Positions 41,748 to 50,981 of a stretch of DNA of 64,000 nt are shown in pieces. The stretch is from Ruminococcus sp. Its GTDB lineage: Bacteria; Bacillota; Clostridia; Oscillospirales; Ruminococcaceae. How positions within the stretch are numbered: the stretch's first letter is position 1; each line of letters starts with the position of its first letter. The translations under genes were made by a program, and so were the position numbers. Below the pieces are notes generated by a model. It had not been told where the DNA came from, did not search any database, and worked only from the letters and a program-made list of their open reading frames with translations. Location: the NCBI GenBank assembly GCA_016290875.1, contig JAEEVL010000003.1:1-64000 (forward strand). Direction: 5' to 3'.

Positions 41748-42935
41748 TCATTCGGTGCGGAACAGCTTAGCGATAGCTTCCTCGTTGATCTTTGAACCGA
41801 TAACGCAAAGGCGTCCGATAGTTCCTGCACTTCCTGTGCGGACATCCGGAACTCCGGGAACATAGTCAAAATGTATCCAGCTGCCGTCCTGACCGGCTAC
41901 TATACCCTTCGCACGGAGTATAACGCCATAAGCAGCTTCGTCGCCGAGAGCATTGAGGATAGAGGTTATCTCGTCCTGAGTATAGGAATTCGGAGTTTCT
42001 CTGCCCCAGCTCGTGAATACGTCATCTGCATGGTGGTGGTGATGATGTTCGTGATCGTGGTCATGATCGTGACAGCCGCAGGTGCAGTCCGGACCGTGAT
42101 CGTGGTGGTGTTCATGCTCGTCGTGATCGTGATGATGATGTTCGTGTTCATCATGATCATGGTGGTGATGCTCGTGATCGTGGTCATGGTCGTGGCAGCC
42201 GCAGGTGCAGTCCGGACCGTGGTCGTGGTGATGTTCATGCTCGTCGTGGTCATGGTGATGGTGTTCGTGTTCATCATGATCATGATGGTGGTGATTATGC
42301 TCTGCTTCCTCAAGAAGCTCCTTGAGCTCATCGTCGAGGGTGTTCTTCTGAGTCATAGCGTCAACGAGCTGCTGTCCTGTGAGCTGATCCCACTCGGTAG
42401 TAACGACCGGTGCAGCAGGATTGAGCTCCTTGAGACGCTTTACACATTCGTCTATCTTATCCTCTGAGAGTCCGCCTGTGTGGCTGAGGATGAGGCAGCT
42501 TGCATATGTTATCTGATTGTTGAAGAACTCGCCGAAGTTCTTCTGATACATCTTGCACTTCTTAGCGTCAACTACTGTTGTGAAGCCGTCGAGTTCAACA
42601 TCGTGAGCGTTTATGTTCTGAACTGCTCTTATGACATCGCTGAGCTTTCCTACGCCTGAGGGTTCGATAAGGATACGGTCTGGAGCATAGTCTGCAAGCA
42701 CCTTTTCAAGAGCCTTTCCGAAATCTCCTACCAGTGAGCAGCAGATACAGCCGGAATTCATCTCGGTGATCTCTACGCCTGCATCCTGGAGGAAGCCGCC
42801 GTCTATACCTATCTGACCGAACTCGTTCTCTATGAGCACCAGCTTTTCGCCCTTGTAACCCTCAGCTATCAGCTTCTTTATGAGGGTGGTCTTTCCGGCA
42901 CCTAAAAAGCCCGAGAAAATTGTAATCTTTGTCAT
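41748..42935 (-). CDS. CobW/ZNG-type G3E GTPase with His/Cys-rich metal-binding array
   Basis: A 395-residue putative metallochaperone. The GTPase part has Walker A GFLGAGKTT near residue 9, the family metal motif CICC (GCICCSL near 62) and ILIEPSGVGK near 88. Between about residues 215 and 302 lies a His/Asp/Glu/Cys array made of two identical 41-residue units, each holding HHHHDHDEHE twice and CTCGC once, and ending in six His. A CobW C-terminal domain follows. Proteins of this type deliver zinc to client enzymes or store metal. ATG 42935 has AAGAAG 8 bases upstream; GTG 42944 is less likely. Confidence 0.88.
   Translation of the reverse strand: MTKITIFSGFLGAGKTTLIKKLIAEGYKGEKLVLIENEFGQIGIDGGFLQDAGVEITEMNSGCICCSLVGDFGKALEKVLADYAPDRILIEPSGVGKLSDVIRAVQNINAHDVELDGFTTVVDAKKCKMYQKNFGEFFNNQITYASCLILSHTGGLSEDKIDECVKRLKELNPAAPVVTTEWDQLTGQQLVDAMTQKNTLDDELKELLEEAEHNHHHHDHDEHEHHHHDHDEHEHHHDHGPDCTCGCHDHDHDHEHHHHDHDEHEHHHHDHDEHEHHHDHGPDCTCGCHDHDHDHEHHHHHHADDVFTSWGRETPNSYTQDEITSILNALGDEAAYGVILRAKGIVAGQDGSWIHFDYVPGVPDVRTGSAGTIGRLCVIGSKINEEAIAKLFRTE
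42048..42293 (-). repeat. Tandem 123-bp duplication coding the His-rich array
   Basis: Two adjacent 123-bp units (42171-42293 and 42048-42170) encode the same 41 residues. By eye they differ at about eleven bases, all silent, so the protein repeat is kept by selection after an older duplication. Confidence 0.85.
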
Positions 42936-42969
42936 TTCAAGCACTTCTTTCTGTACAAAACTTATGAAT

Positions 42970-42986
42970 TATTTGGAATTCAAATA
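42970..42986. promoter_or_regulatory. Inverted repeat in operator position of the CobW operon
   Basis: TATTTG-GAATT-CAAATA: perfect 6-bp arms around 5 bases, starting about 10 bases downstream of the -10 element. The position suits a repressor site; it is not the known Firmicutes Zur box (TCGTAATNATTACGA), so the regulator is unknown. Confidence 0.4.
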
Positions 42987-42995
42987 TCAAATTCT

Positions 42996-43025
42996 ATTAT
43001 ACCACTTTTTGCTGCCGTTTGTCAA
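42996..43025 (-). promoter_or_regulatory. Consensus promoter of the CobW operon
   Basis: On the minus strand a perfect TTGACA (43020-43025) and perfect TATAAT (42996-43001) separated by 18 bp. So strong a promoter in front of a metallochaperone suggests that it is normally held off by a repressor. Confidence 0.88.
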
Positions 43026-43081
43026 TTTTTACTCCCGGAAAAGTGAAAAGGGCGCTGCTCACCGCAGCGCACCTTCTGTCA

Positions 43082-43270
43082 TCACTTCTTCAGCTTGCTT
43101 ACAACATCGCCGACTTTGTCCTTGACGTCGTCAACGGATACCTTTGAAGCAACTTCCTTTACGACCTTATTGATCTTTTCATCAGGAAGATCAATTCCGG
43201 TAGCCTTTTCAACAGCCTTCACAGGATCCTTGTCCTTGATGAGTGAATCAGCAGCCTTTTTGATGTCCAT
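43082..43270 (-). CDS. Small lysine/valine-rich helical protein, unknown function
   Basis: A 62-residue soluble protein rich in Lys, Val and Asp (KAADSLIKDKDPVKAVEKAT and VKEVASKVSVDDVKDKVG), probably two amphipathic helices. No family is recognised. Coding status is supported by an AAAGAAGG box before the ATG and a promoter (minus strand TTGATT 43329-43334, TATAAT 43306-43311, 17-bp spacer). It is divergent from the leuA T-box promoter. Confidence 0.7.
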   Translation of the reverse strand: MDIKKAADSLIKDKDPVKAVEKATGIDLPDEKINKVVKEVASKVSVDDVKDKVGDVVSKLKK

Positions 43271-43305
43271 GTCGCAGACCTTCTTTCCGTAAAATTTATA
43301 AATAT

Positions 43306-43334
43306 ATTATATCACACTCAAAATCAAAAATCAA
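43306..43334 (-). promoter_or_regulatory. Promoter of the 62-residue protein gene
   Basis: TTGATT and TATAAT on the minus strand with 17 bp between; back-to-back with the leuA promoter 20 bases away. Confidence 0.65.
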
Positions 43335-43354
43335 TAATTTTTTCTCAAAAGGTA

Positions 43355-43383
43355 TTGACAAATAAAAAAATATATTGTATAAT
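43355..43383 (+). promoter_or_regulatory. Promoter of the leuA T-box
   Basis: TTGACA (43355-43360), 17-bp spacer, TATAAT (43378-43383), both perfect. Confidence 0.92.
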
Positions 43384-43394
43384 GCACTTACTAT

Positions 43395-43674
43395 CAAACA
43401 AAATGCTATGAAGGGAAATAAAGCCTGTCAAGGTCTTACAGAGAGCTGCCGCATGGTGCAAGGCAGTATTCCGCAGCAGGATATAGCTCCTCCCTGAGCA
43501 GCCGTTCTCAAAGCCGTTTACAGGCAAGTAGGCACGGACGGGCGCTCCCGTTACAGAGATATGCGTTGATCCGACGCAGATGAGTGGGCGTGTTTTTACG
43601 TCAAGAAGAGTGGTACCACGGAGATATATGCAACTTCGTCTCTTCCATACAGATGTATGGAGGAGACTTTTTTA
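43395..43674 (+). promoter_or_regulatory. T-box riboswitch, Leu (CUC) specifier
   Basis: Stem I carries AGAGAGCTGCC (43440-43450). CUC at 43487-43489 stands six bases before GAG, the same register as the Trp and Thr leaders. The core AGTGGTACCACGG lies at 43609-43621; the terminator GTCTCTTCCATAC-AGAT-GTATGGAGGAGAC (43638-43667) is followed by a T-run. It should switch leuA on when tRNA-Leu is uncharged. Confidence 0.92.
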
Positions 43675-43719
43675 TTATCCTCCTGAGTCTGAAATACGGA
43701 TCGGAATGGAGGTTTTACT

Positions 43720-45381
43720 ATGAAAAATACTGAAAAATACACACGGCAATTCTTTGAAGCACCTCACACCAAAATGAAATGGACCAAAAAATCTTATATA
43801 GACAAACCGCCTGTATGGTGCAGCGTTGACCTGCGCGACGGCAACCAGGCTCTCATTACCCCTATGAGTCTCGGCGAAAAGCTCGAATTCTTCAAGGAGC
43901 TCGTCCGTATCGGCTTCAAGGAGATAGAGATCGGTTTTCCGGCTGCTTCCGACACGGAATACACCTTCTGCCGCACTCTCATCGAGCAGCAGCTCATTCC
44001 TGATGACGTTACGATACAGGTGCTCACCCAGTCGCGTGAGCACATCATCGAAAAGACCTTTGAGGCTCTCAAGGGCTGCAAAAATGCTATCGTACACCTC
44101 TACAATTCCACCTCTGCCGCTCAGCGCCAGCAGGTCTTCAGAAAGAGCAAGGAAGAAATAATCGAACTCGCTGTTATGGGTGCAGAGCTCTGCAAGGAAT
44201 ACCGTGAAAAGTACGAAGGCAACTTCAGATTTGAATATTCGCCCGAAAGCTTCACCGGAACAGAGCCCGAATTCGCTCTCGAAGTCTGTAACGCTGTTCT
44301 CAGCGTTTGGCAGCCGACTCCGGATGACAAGGTAATAATCAACCTCCCGGTAACAGTTCAGCTCTCTATGCCCCATGTGTATGCAAACCAGGTAGAGTAT
44401 ATGTGTGAGAACCTCCATAACAGGGAGAATGTCATCGTTTCGCTCCATCCACACAACGACCGAGGCTGTGCAGTTGCGGATACCGAAATGGGACTTCTCG
44501 CCGGTGCTGAAAGAGTCGAGGGCACGCTCTTCGGAAACGGTGAACGCACCGGCAACGTTGACATAATAACTCTCGCTATGAATATGTACACTCAGGGAAT
44601 AGATCCCGAGCTTGATCTCAGCGATATACCGTCACTCTCAGAGTTCTACACAAGACTCACAGGAATGCCCGTGAACGACCGTCACCCTTATGCCGGAAAG
44701 CTTGTATTCGCAGCTTTCAGCGGTTCTCACCAGGACGCTATCGCAAAGGGTATGAAATGGCGCGAGGAAACCGGCTGCAAGCAGTGGAATGTCCCCTATC
44801 TCCCACTTGATCCCACGGATATCGGCAGAGAGTACGAAGCAGACGTTATCCGCATCAACAGTCAGTCCGGCAAGGGCGGTATCGGCTATATCCTCGAGAC
44901 ACGCTTCGGCTATGATCTTCCCAAGAAGATGCGCGAGAATGTCGGTTATCTCGTCAAGGGTATCTCCGACCGCAGTCACAAGGAACTTCTCCCGGACGAG
45001 GTATTCAGCATATTCCGCGAGAATTACATCAATATCACCTCGCCTATAGCTATCAACTCCGTTCACTATGTTCAGCAGGAAGGCATCGAAGCTACTGTTG
45101 ATATGACCTACAACGGCAGACACGCCTGCGCTACCAACACCGGTAACGGACGTCTCGATGCCGTGAGCAACGCTGTCCGCTCCTATACCGGCGTGGATTA
45201 CAGCATAAACACCTACACTGAGCACGCTCTTGAAGTAGGTTCGGCTTCGCAGGCTGTCTCCTACGTTGAGATACTCGGAAAGGACGGAAAGAGCTTCTGG
45301 GGAACAGGTATAGACAACGATATCGTGACATCATCGATTAAGGCACTCATAAGTGCAGTAAACAATATGCTTCGTGCCTGA
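43720..45381 (+). CDS. leuA: 2-isopropylmalate synthase (long LeuA2 type)
   Basis: Condenses acetyl-CoA with 2-oxoisovalerate, the first committed step to leucine. The 553-residue protein has the catalytic TIM barrel with SVDLRDGNQAL near residue 36 and the metal-binding SLHPHNDRGCAVA near 244, then a C-terminal LeuA regulatory/dimerisation domain (about 430-553) that normally gives leucine feedback. Length and sequence match the LeuA2 type found in actinobacteria and some clostridia rather than the ~510-residue form. A Leu-specifier T-box controls it. Confidence 0.95.
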   Translation: MKNTEKYTRQFFEAPHTKMKWTKKSYIDKPPVWCSVDLRDGNQALITPMSLGEKLEFFKELVRIGFKEIEIGFPAASDTEYTFCRTLIEQQLIPDDVTIQVLTQSREHIIEKTFEALKGCKNAIVHLYNSTSAAQRQQVFRKSKEEIIELAVMGAELCKEYREKYEGNFRFEYSPESFTGTEPEFALEVCNAVLSVWQPTPDDKVIINLPVTVQLSMPHVYANQVEYMCENLHNRENVIVSLHPHNDRGCAVADTEMGLLAGAERVEGTLFGNGERTGNVDIITLAMNMYTQGIDPELDLSDIPSLSEFYTRLTGMPVNDRHPYAGKLVFAAFSGSHQDAIAKGMKWREETGCKQWNVPYLPLDPTDIGREYEADVIRINSQSGKGGIGYILETRFGYDLPKKMRENVGYLVKGISDRSHKELLPDEVFSIFRENYINITSPIAINSVHYVQQEGIEATVDMTYNGRHACATNTGNGRLDAVSNAVRSYTGVDYSINTYTEHALEVGSASQAVSYVEILGKDGKSFWGTGIDNDIVTSSIKALISAVNNMLRA

Positions 45382-45451
45382 CGTACTTCAAAACTGCACA
45401 AAGCCAACTGTTGAAACTATCCACAATAAACAAATTGCACTTGAAAAGGTT

Positions 45452-45516
45452 CGCTCCTTATTGATTTTGTCGTGATAAAGTGGTAGAATATATTATATAT
45501 TAATCAGTAAGGAGCG
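45452..45516. promoter_or_regulatory. Inverted repeat flanking the ilvB leader promoter
   Basis: CGCTCCTTA (45452-45460) abuts the -35 element, and its exact reverse complement TAAGGAGCG (45508-45516) covers the leader's ribosome site. The 47 bases between hold the promoter. It could be a looping operator or chance. Confidence 0.35.
45461..45489 (+). promoter_or_regulatory. Promoter of the ilvB leader
   Basis: TTGATT (45461-45466), 17-bp spacer, TAGAAT (45484-45489). Confidence 0.65.
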
Positions 45517-45523
45517 TACAATA

Positions 45524-45631
45524 ATGAGATCGGTCTACATTTCATCCGGTATCGTCATTATTATAGGCGCGGTCGTGAACGTCTCTGACCGCAGTCTCGT
45601 TTCATTCTGCCCGAATGGCGCTCTTGCTTGA
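45524..45631 (+). CDS. ilv leader peptide (ribosome-mediated attenuation)
   Basis: A 35-codon reading frame with AAGGAG 9 bases before its ATG. It contains five Ile, six Val and two Leu; the core at residues 9-20 reads GIVIIIGAVVNV. The frame ends at 45631, 33 bases before an intrinsic terminator and in front of ilvB. This is the layout of branched-chain leader peptides (ilvL, ivbL, leuL): stalling for lack of charged Ile/Val tRNA would prevent termination. GACCGCAG (45587-45594), just past the Val codons, can pair 7 of 8 with the terminator's 5' arm and is a candidate antiterminator strand. Confidence 0.72.
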   Translation: MRSVYISSGIVIIIGAVVNVSDRSLVSFCPNGALA

Positions 45632-45664
45632 TGTATCACTATGTCATTTTAAAGCATGAAGTTC

Positions 45665-45697
45665 AGCTCCGGTCGCAGAATACCGGAGCTTTTTATT
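45665..45697 (+). terminator. ilvB attenuator terminator
   Basis: AGCTCCGGT (45665-45673) and ACCGGAGCT (45682-45690) form a perfect 9-bp stem with an 8-base loop, followed by a T-run. It lies between the leader peptide stop and the ilvB start. Confidence 0.9.
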
Positions 45698-45754
45698 TGT
45701 CAGAGACGTTTTTCAGACTCCGATGTTACTAATTTGATAAAGGATAAGATATAT

Positions 45755-47494
45755 ATGATGATTTCAGGCGCTAAGATCGTTGTTGAGACGCTCATCGAAC
45801 AGGGCTGTGATACCGTTTTCGGTTATCCCGGCGGACAGGTCATCAACCTCTTCGACGAACTCTATCTCGCCAACGACCGCTTAAAACATATACTTGCTGC
45901 CCATGAACAGGGCGCGGCTCACGCTGCCGACGGCTATGCAAGAGCTACCGGAAAGGTCGGCGTAGTCATAGCAACTTCCGGTCCGGGCGCTACCAACCTC
46001 GTAACCGGCATCGCTACGGCTTTCCTCGATTCTACTCCGCTCGTTGCCATCACCGGAAACGTTCCGTGCGAGCTCATCGGACGCGACAGCTTCCAGGAAG
46101 TCGATATTGTCGGCATAACAATGCCTATAACAAAGCATAACTTCATCGTCAAGAATATCGAAGAACTCGCAGATACGCTCCGTATGGCATTCAAGATAGC
46201 AAAATCAGGCCGTCCCGGACCTGTACTTGTTGATATCCCCAAGGATGTACAGATCGCAAAGTGCGAATTCGAGCCCAAGACTCAGCCTGTTATCCCCTCA
46301 CCGATAGTTTATGCCCCCGAGAACAAGCTCCGTCAGGCAGCTCAGATGATAGATGCCAGCGAAAGGCCTTATATCTACTTCGGCGGCGGCGTTATCGCAG
46401 GAAAAGCAGCAGCCGAACTCGTCGCTCTCTCCGAGAGGATAGACGCTCCTATGGGATGCTCGCTGATGGGACTCTCCGCTATACCGTCCGATCATCCGAA
46501 ATTCCTCGGTATGCAGGGTATGCACGGTCATTACGCTTCCTCCATGGCTGAGGACGAGGCAGACCTCGTTATCGCTCTCGGAGCACGCTTCTCCGAAAGA
46601 GCTACCGGCAACAAGAAGCGTTTCGCTCAGAATTTCAAGATAATCCACATAGATATAGACGGCGCTGAACTCAGCAAGAACATACCTGCTGACCTCGCTG
46701 TACAGGGTGACATACGCGACGCTCTCGAACGTCTCTGCGCTATGGTAGCTGAAAAGAAGCTCCCCGAATGGGAAGCCCGTGTAGACGGTCTCCGCATAGA
46801 GGAAATGGAGCGCACCAAGAGTGCTCTGAAGCGCACATACGAAAAGGACTGCAGCAGCTGTCCTGCCCCGTGTGACAAAACAGGTATGCCTGCTTCTGAG
46901 AGACTCACTCCCTATGGCATTATCGATGCTGTAAGTGAACACGCTCCGGAAGAGGCTATTATAACTACCGATGTAGGTCAGCACCAGATGTGGACTGCAC
47001 AGAGGTATCCGCTGAAAAAGCCGAGAACTTTCCTCACAAGCGGCGGTCTCGGTACTATGGGCTTCGGAATGGGCGCTGCCATCGGTGCAGCTGCTGCTAC
47101 CGGCAAGCGCGTGGTACTATTCACAGGTGACGGCAGTTTCGGTATGAACCTCAATGAACTCGCTACCGCAGTCACACAGAAGACTCCGCTAGTTATAGTT
47201 CTGCTTAACAACGGCGTTCTCGGAATGGTGCGTCAGTGGCAGACGCTGTTCTTCAGCAAGCACTACTCAAACACTACCCTTGACCGCAGGACTGACTTCG
47301 TTAAACTCGCAGAAGCCTTCGGTGCAAAGGGCTGGCGCTGCTCAGATACGGAAGAGCTTGAAAAGGCTCTCACAGCTGCATTCGCAGAGGACGGTCCGAC
47401 CGTTATCGACTGTATCATCGACTGTGACGAGTTCGTTCTTCCTATGCTTCCGCCCGGCGGCTCTATCGACAACATCATTACCGAGATAAAGTGA
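45755..47494 (+). CDS. ilvB: Acetolactate synthase large subunit
   Basis: A TPP/FAD enzyme making acetolactate or acetohydroxybutyrate for valine, leucine and isoleucine. The 579-residue protein has the catalytic glutamate in HEQGAAHAADGYARATGKVG near residue 47, ATSGPGATNLVTGIA near 72, and the TPP motif GDGSFGMNLNELATAV through LLNNGVLGMVRQWQ near 455-490. ATG 45755 follows an AAAGGA box; the reading frame is open further upstream but runs through the attenuator. It is followed after 10 bases by ilvN and is regulated by the leader peptide attenuator. Confidence 0.96.
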   Translation: MMISGAKIVVETLIEQGCDTVFGYPGGQVINLFDELYLANDRLKHILAAHEQGAAHAADGYARATGKVGVVIATSGPGATNLVTGIATAFLDSTPLVAITGNVPCELIGRDSFQEVDIVGITMPITKHNFIVKNIEELADTLRMAFKIAKSGRPGPVLVDIPKDVQIAKCEFEPKTQPVIPSPIVYAPENKLRQAAQMIDASERPYIYFGGGVIAGKAAAELVALSERIDAPMGCSLMGLSAIPSDHPKFLGMQGMHGHYASSMAEDEADLVIALGARFSERATGNKKRFAQNFKIIHIDIDGAELSKNIPADLAVQGDIRDALERLCAMVAEKKLPEWEARVDGLRIEEMERTKSALKRTYEKDCSSCPAPCDKTGMPASERLTPYGIIDAVSEHAPEEAIITTDVGQHQMWTAQRYPLKKPRTFLTSGGLGTMGFGMGAAIGAAAATGKRVVLFTGDGSFGMNLNELATAVTQKTPLVIVLLNNGVLGMVRQWQTLFFSKHYSNTTLDRRTDFVKLAEAFGAKGWRCSDTEELEKALTAAFAEDGPTVIDCIIDCDEFVLPMLPPGGSIDNIITEIK

Positions 47495-47504
47495 GGTGAG
47501 AGGT

Positions 47505-48008
47505 ATGGATAACAAATTTGTCATAGCTGTTCTCGTTTCCAACATATCCGGTGTACTCTCAAGAGTTTCGGGAATGTTCACACGCCGCGGCTTCAACATC
47601 GACAGCCTTACTGTCGGCGAGACGGAATCCAGCGGTTTTTCACGTATAACCATATCCTTCCACGGTGATGAAGACATCAAGGAACGTATTCTCCAGCAGG
47701 TGAAAAAGCTCCACGATGTCAAGGAGGTAGAGGTCCTCAATACCAATGAGACCGTTATCCGTGAGCTTCTCCTCATAAAGGTGAGAAACAAGTCCGAGTC
47801 AAGACAGGATATAATGACAGCAGTTGAGATATTCCGCTCCAAGATAGTTGACTACTCTCCGACTGCTCTCATATGTGAGCTCACCGGTGAGACTTCAAAG
47901 ATAGATGCTTTCATCGAGCTGCTCAAACCCTGCGGAATCATGGAAATGTGCCGCACCGGTATCGTGGCTGTCGAGCGCGGCGAAAACTGTCTCAAGACTG
48001 TAAAATAA
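47505..48008 (+). CDS. ilvN: Acetolactate synthase small (regulatory) subunit
   Basis: A 167-residue regulatory partner of IlvB with an N-terminal ACT domain ([20 protein letters not shown] at the start, [14 protein letters not shown] near 28), which binds valine, and a C-terminal half (about 80-160) with [19 protein letters not shown]. The length is that of full IlvN/IlvH. ATG 47505 follows GAGGTGAG. Together with IlvB it forms a feedback-controlled enzyme. Confidence 0.95.
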   Translation: MDNKFVIAVLVSNISGVLSRVSGMFTRRGFNIDSLTVGETESSGFSRITISFHGDEDIKERILQQVKKLHDVKEVEVLNTNETVIRELLLIKVRNKSESRQDIMTAVEIFRSKIVDYSPTALICELTGETSKIDAFIELLKPCGIMEMCRTGIVAVERGENCLKTVK

Positions 48009-48083
48009 CACACATTTGGCAGGACTTTCTTCCATGGAAGCCTCTTTCAAATATATTTAATCCACACTTATTTTTTATTCTGA

Positions 48084-49133
<1,050 letters not shown>

Positions 49134-49148
49134 TAATATACCTATGTT

Positions 49149-49169
49149 CCCCGCCCAGTCCGGGCGGGG
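49149..49169 (+). terminator. GC-rich intercistronic hairpin after ilvC
   Basis: CCCCGCCC (49149-49156) and GGGCGGGG (49162-49169) form a perfect 8-bp all-GC stem with a 5-base loop. There is no T-run (ATTTGAGG follows), so it may slow or partly stop transcription, or protect the ilvC mRNA end. Confidence 0.55.
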
Positions 49170-49251
49170 ATTTGAGGTTATCCTGCTTACGGCAGATTAT
49201 CGCAGGAATGCCGGTGTCTGCGTTCCATATAAATTACAATGAGGTGAGATA

Positions 49252-50916
49252 ATGAGCGGAAATTACTACTGCGAAGGAGTCGAAAAAGCGTCACAGCGCT
49301 CGCTTTTCAACGCCCTCGGTTTTACAAAAGAGGAAATGAACAGACCTCTCGTCGGCATCGTTTCATCATATAACGAGATAGTGCCCGGACATATGAACAT
49401 CGACAAAATTGTCGAGGCTGTAAAGCTCGGCGTTGCAATGGGCGGCGGAACTCCCGTTGTATTCCCGGCTATTGCTGTATGCGACGGTATAGCTATGGGA
49501 CACAAAGGTATGAAATACTCCCTCGTTACCCGTGACCTTATTGCAGATTCAACTGAATGTATGGCTCTTGCCCACCATTTCGATGCTCTCGTAATGGTGC
49601 CGAACTGCGACAAAAATGTTCCCGGACTCCTTATGGCTGCGGCACGTATCAACGTCCCGACTGTTTTCGTGAGCGGCGGTCCTATGCTCGCCGGACACGT
49701 TAAGGGACAGAAGACGAGCCTCTCCTCAATGTTCGAAGCTGTCGGCGCTTATACTGCCGGAAAGATCTCCGCTGAAGAGGTCGAGGAATACGAGAACAAG
49801 ACCTGTCCTACCTGCGGTTCATGTTCAGGTATGTACACCGCAAACTCCATGAACTGCCTTACCGAAGTCCTCGGTATGGGACTCAGAGGAAACGGTACTA
49901 TCCCGGCTGTATACTCCGAACGTCTAAAGCTCGCAAAACAGGCTGGTATGCAGGTAATGGAACTTTACAGAAAAAATATCCGTCCGCTCGACATTATGAC
50001 AGCAAAGGCTTTTGAGAACGCTCTCACAGCCGATATGGCTCTGGGCTGCTCGACCAACAGTATGCTCCATCTGCCTGCTATCGCAAATGAATGCGGAATA
50101 AATATAGATCTCGATATGGCAAACGAGATAAGTGCAAGGACTCCAAACCTCTGCCACCTCGCTCCTGCCGGACACACATACATGGAAGATCTCAATGAAG
50201 CCGGCGGTGTATACGCCGTTCTGAACGAGCTCTCAAAGAAAGATCTCATCAATACCGACTGTATGACCTGCACTGGCAAGACTGTCGGTGAGAACATTCA
50301 GGGCTGCGTAAACAGAGATCCTTCAACTATACGTCCCATCGACGATCCTTACAGTGGAACAGGCGGCATCGCCGTCCTCAAGGGCAACCTTGCTCCCGAC
50401 CGCTGCGTCGTAAAGAGAAGCGCCGTTGCTCCGGAAATGCTCGCTCACAAGGGACCTGCAAGAGTATTCGACAGTGAAGAAGAAGCTATAAAAGTCATCT
50501 ACGAGGGCGGTATCAAGCCCGGTGACGTTGTAGTTATACGCTATGAAGGACCTGCCGGCGGTCCCGGTATGCGTGAGATGCTCTCGCCTACTTCCGCTAT
50601 ACAGGGTGCAGGTCTCGGCTCGACAGTTGCTCTAATAACAGACGGACGTTTCTCCGGTGCTACACGCGGAGCTGCTATCGGACACGTTTCACCCGAAGCT
50701 GTAAACGGCGGTCCTATCGCATACGTCAAGGACGGCGACATGATCTCGATAGACATACCTAACTACTCAATAACCCTCGAAGTATCCGACGAAGAACTCG
50801 AGGAGCGCAGAAAGACTATGCCTATCAAGCGCAAAGAAAACATAACAGGCTATCTAAAGCGCTATGCACAGCAGGTATCAAGCGCAGATAAGGGTGCGAT
50901 AATCAACAGGCGGTAA
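49252..50916 (+). CDS. ilvD: Dihydroxy-acid dehydratase
   Basis: An iron-sulfur dehydratase that makes the 2-oxo acid precursors of valine and isoleucine. The 554-residue protein has cluster cysteines in [11 protein letters not shown] near 119 and [19 protein letters not shown] near 185-203, and the substrate region [12 protein letters not shown] near 465. GAGGTGAG precedes the ATG. It sits between ilvC and leuCD. Confidence 0.96.
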   Translation: MSGNYYCEGVEKASQRSLFNALGFTKEEMNRPLVGIVSSYNEIVPGHMNIDKIVEAVKLGVAMGGGTPVVFPAIAVCDGIAMGHKGMKYSLVTRDLIADSTECMALAHHFDALVMVPNCDKNVPGLLMAAARINVPTVFVSGGPMLAGHVKGQKTSLSSMFEAVGAYTAGKISAEEVEEYENKTCPTCGSCSGMYTANSMNCLTEVLGMGLRGNGTIPAVYSERLKLAKQAGMQVMELYRKNIRPLDIMTAKAFENALTADMALGCSTNSMLHLPAIANECGINIDLDMANEISARTPNLCHLAPAGHTYMEDLNEAGGVYAVLNELSKKDLINTDCMTCTGKTVGENIQGCVNRDPSTIRPIDDPYSGTGGIAVLKGNLAPDRCVVKRSAVAPEMLAHKGPARVFDSEEEAIKVIYEGGIKPGDVVVIRYEGPAGGPGMREMLSPTSAIQGAGLGSTVALITDGRFSGATRGAAIGHVSPEAVNGGPIAYVKDGDMISIDIPNYSITLEVSDEELEERRKTMPIKRKENITGYLKRYAQQVSSADKGAIINRR

Positions 50917-50981
50917 TGGAACCGGCTGTCAGCCGTCAGCTGAAAGCCTTATTCCACAACCATACGAAAGAAGCTGATAAA

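Noticed and set aside
41871..42467. 198-residue open frame on the plus strand opposite the CobW gene, full of Val and Met
   Set aside because: It is the antisense image of the His/Asp codons of the His-rich array (CAT/CAC read backwards as ATG/GTG). No ribosome site or homologous pattern.
43675..44454. 259-residue minus-strand frame over leuA
   Set aside because: Shadow of leuA; antisense codon bias and no expression signals.
45656..45754. N-terminal extension of ilvB to an upstream start
   Set aside because: The extra 33 codons run through the attenuator terminator and match no acetolactate synthase; ATG 45755 has a proper ribosome site.
48033..48059. Eight-codon frame upstream of ilvC with AGGA 9 bases before its ATG
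   Set aside because: Contains a single Ile and no run of pathway codons; no terminator follows, so it does not look like an attenuator leader.
50916..50981. Upstream start of leuC overlapping the ilvD stop (TAATG)
   Set aside because: It adds 22 residues absent from the family. It cannot be fully excluded, since the overlap would permit coupling.
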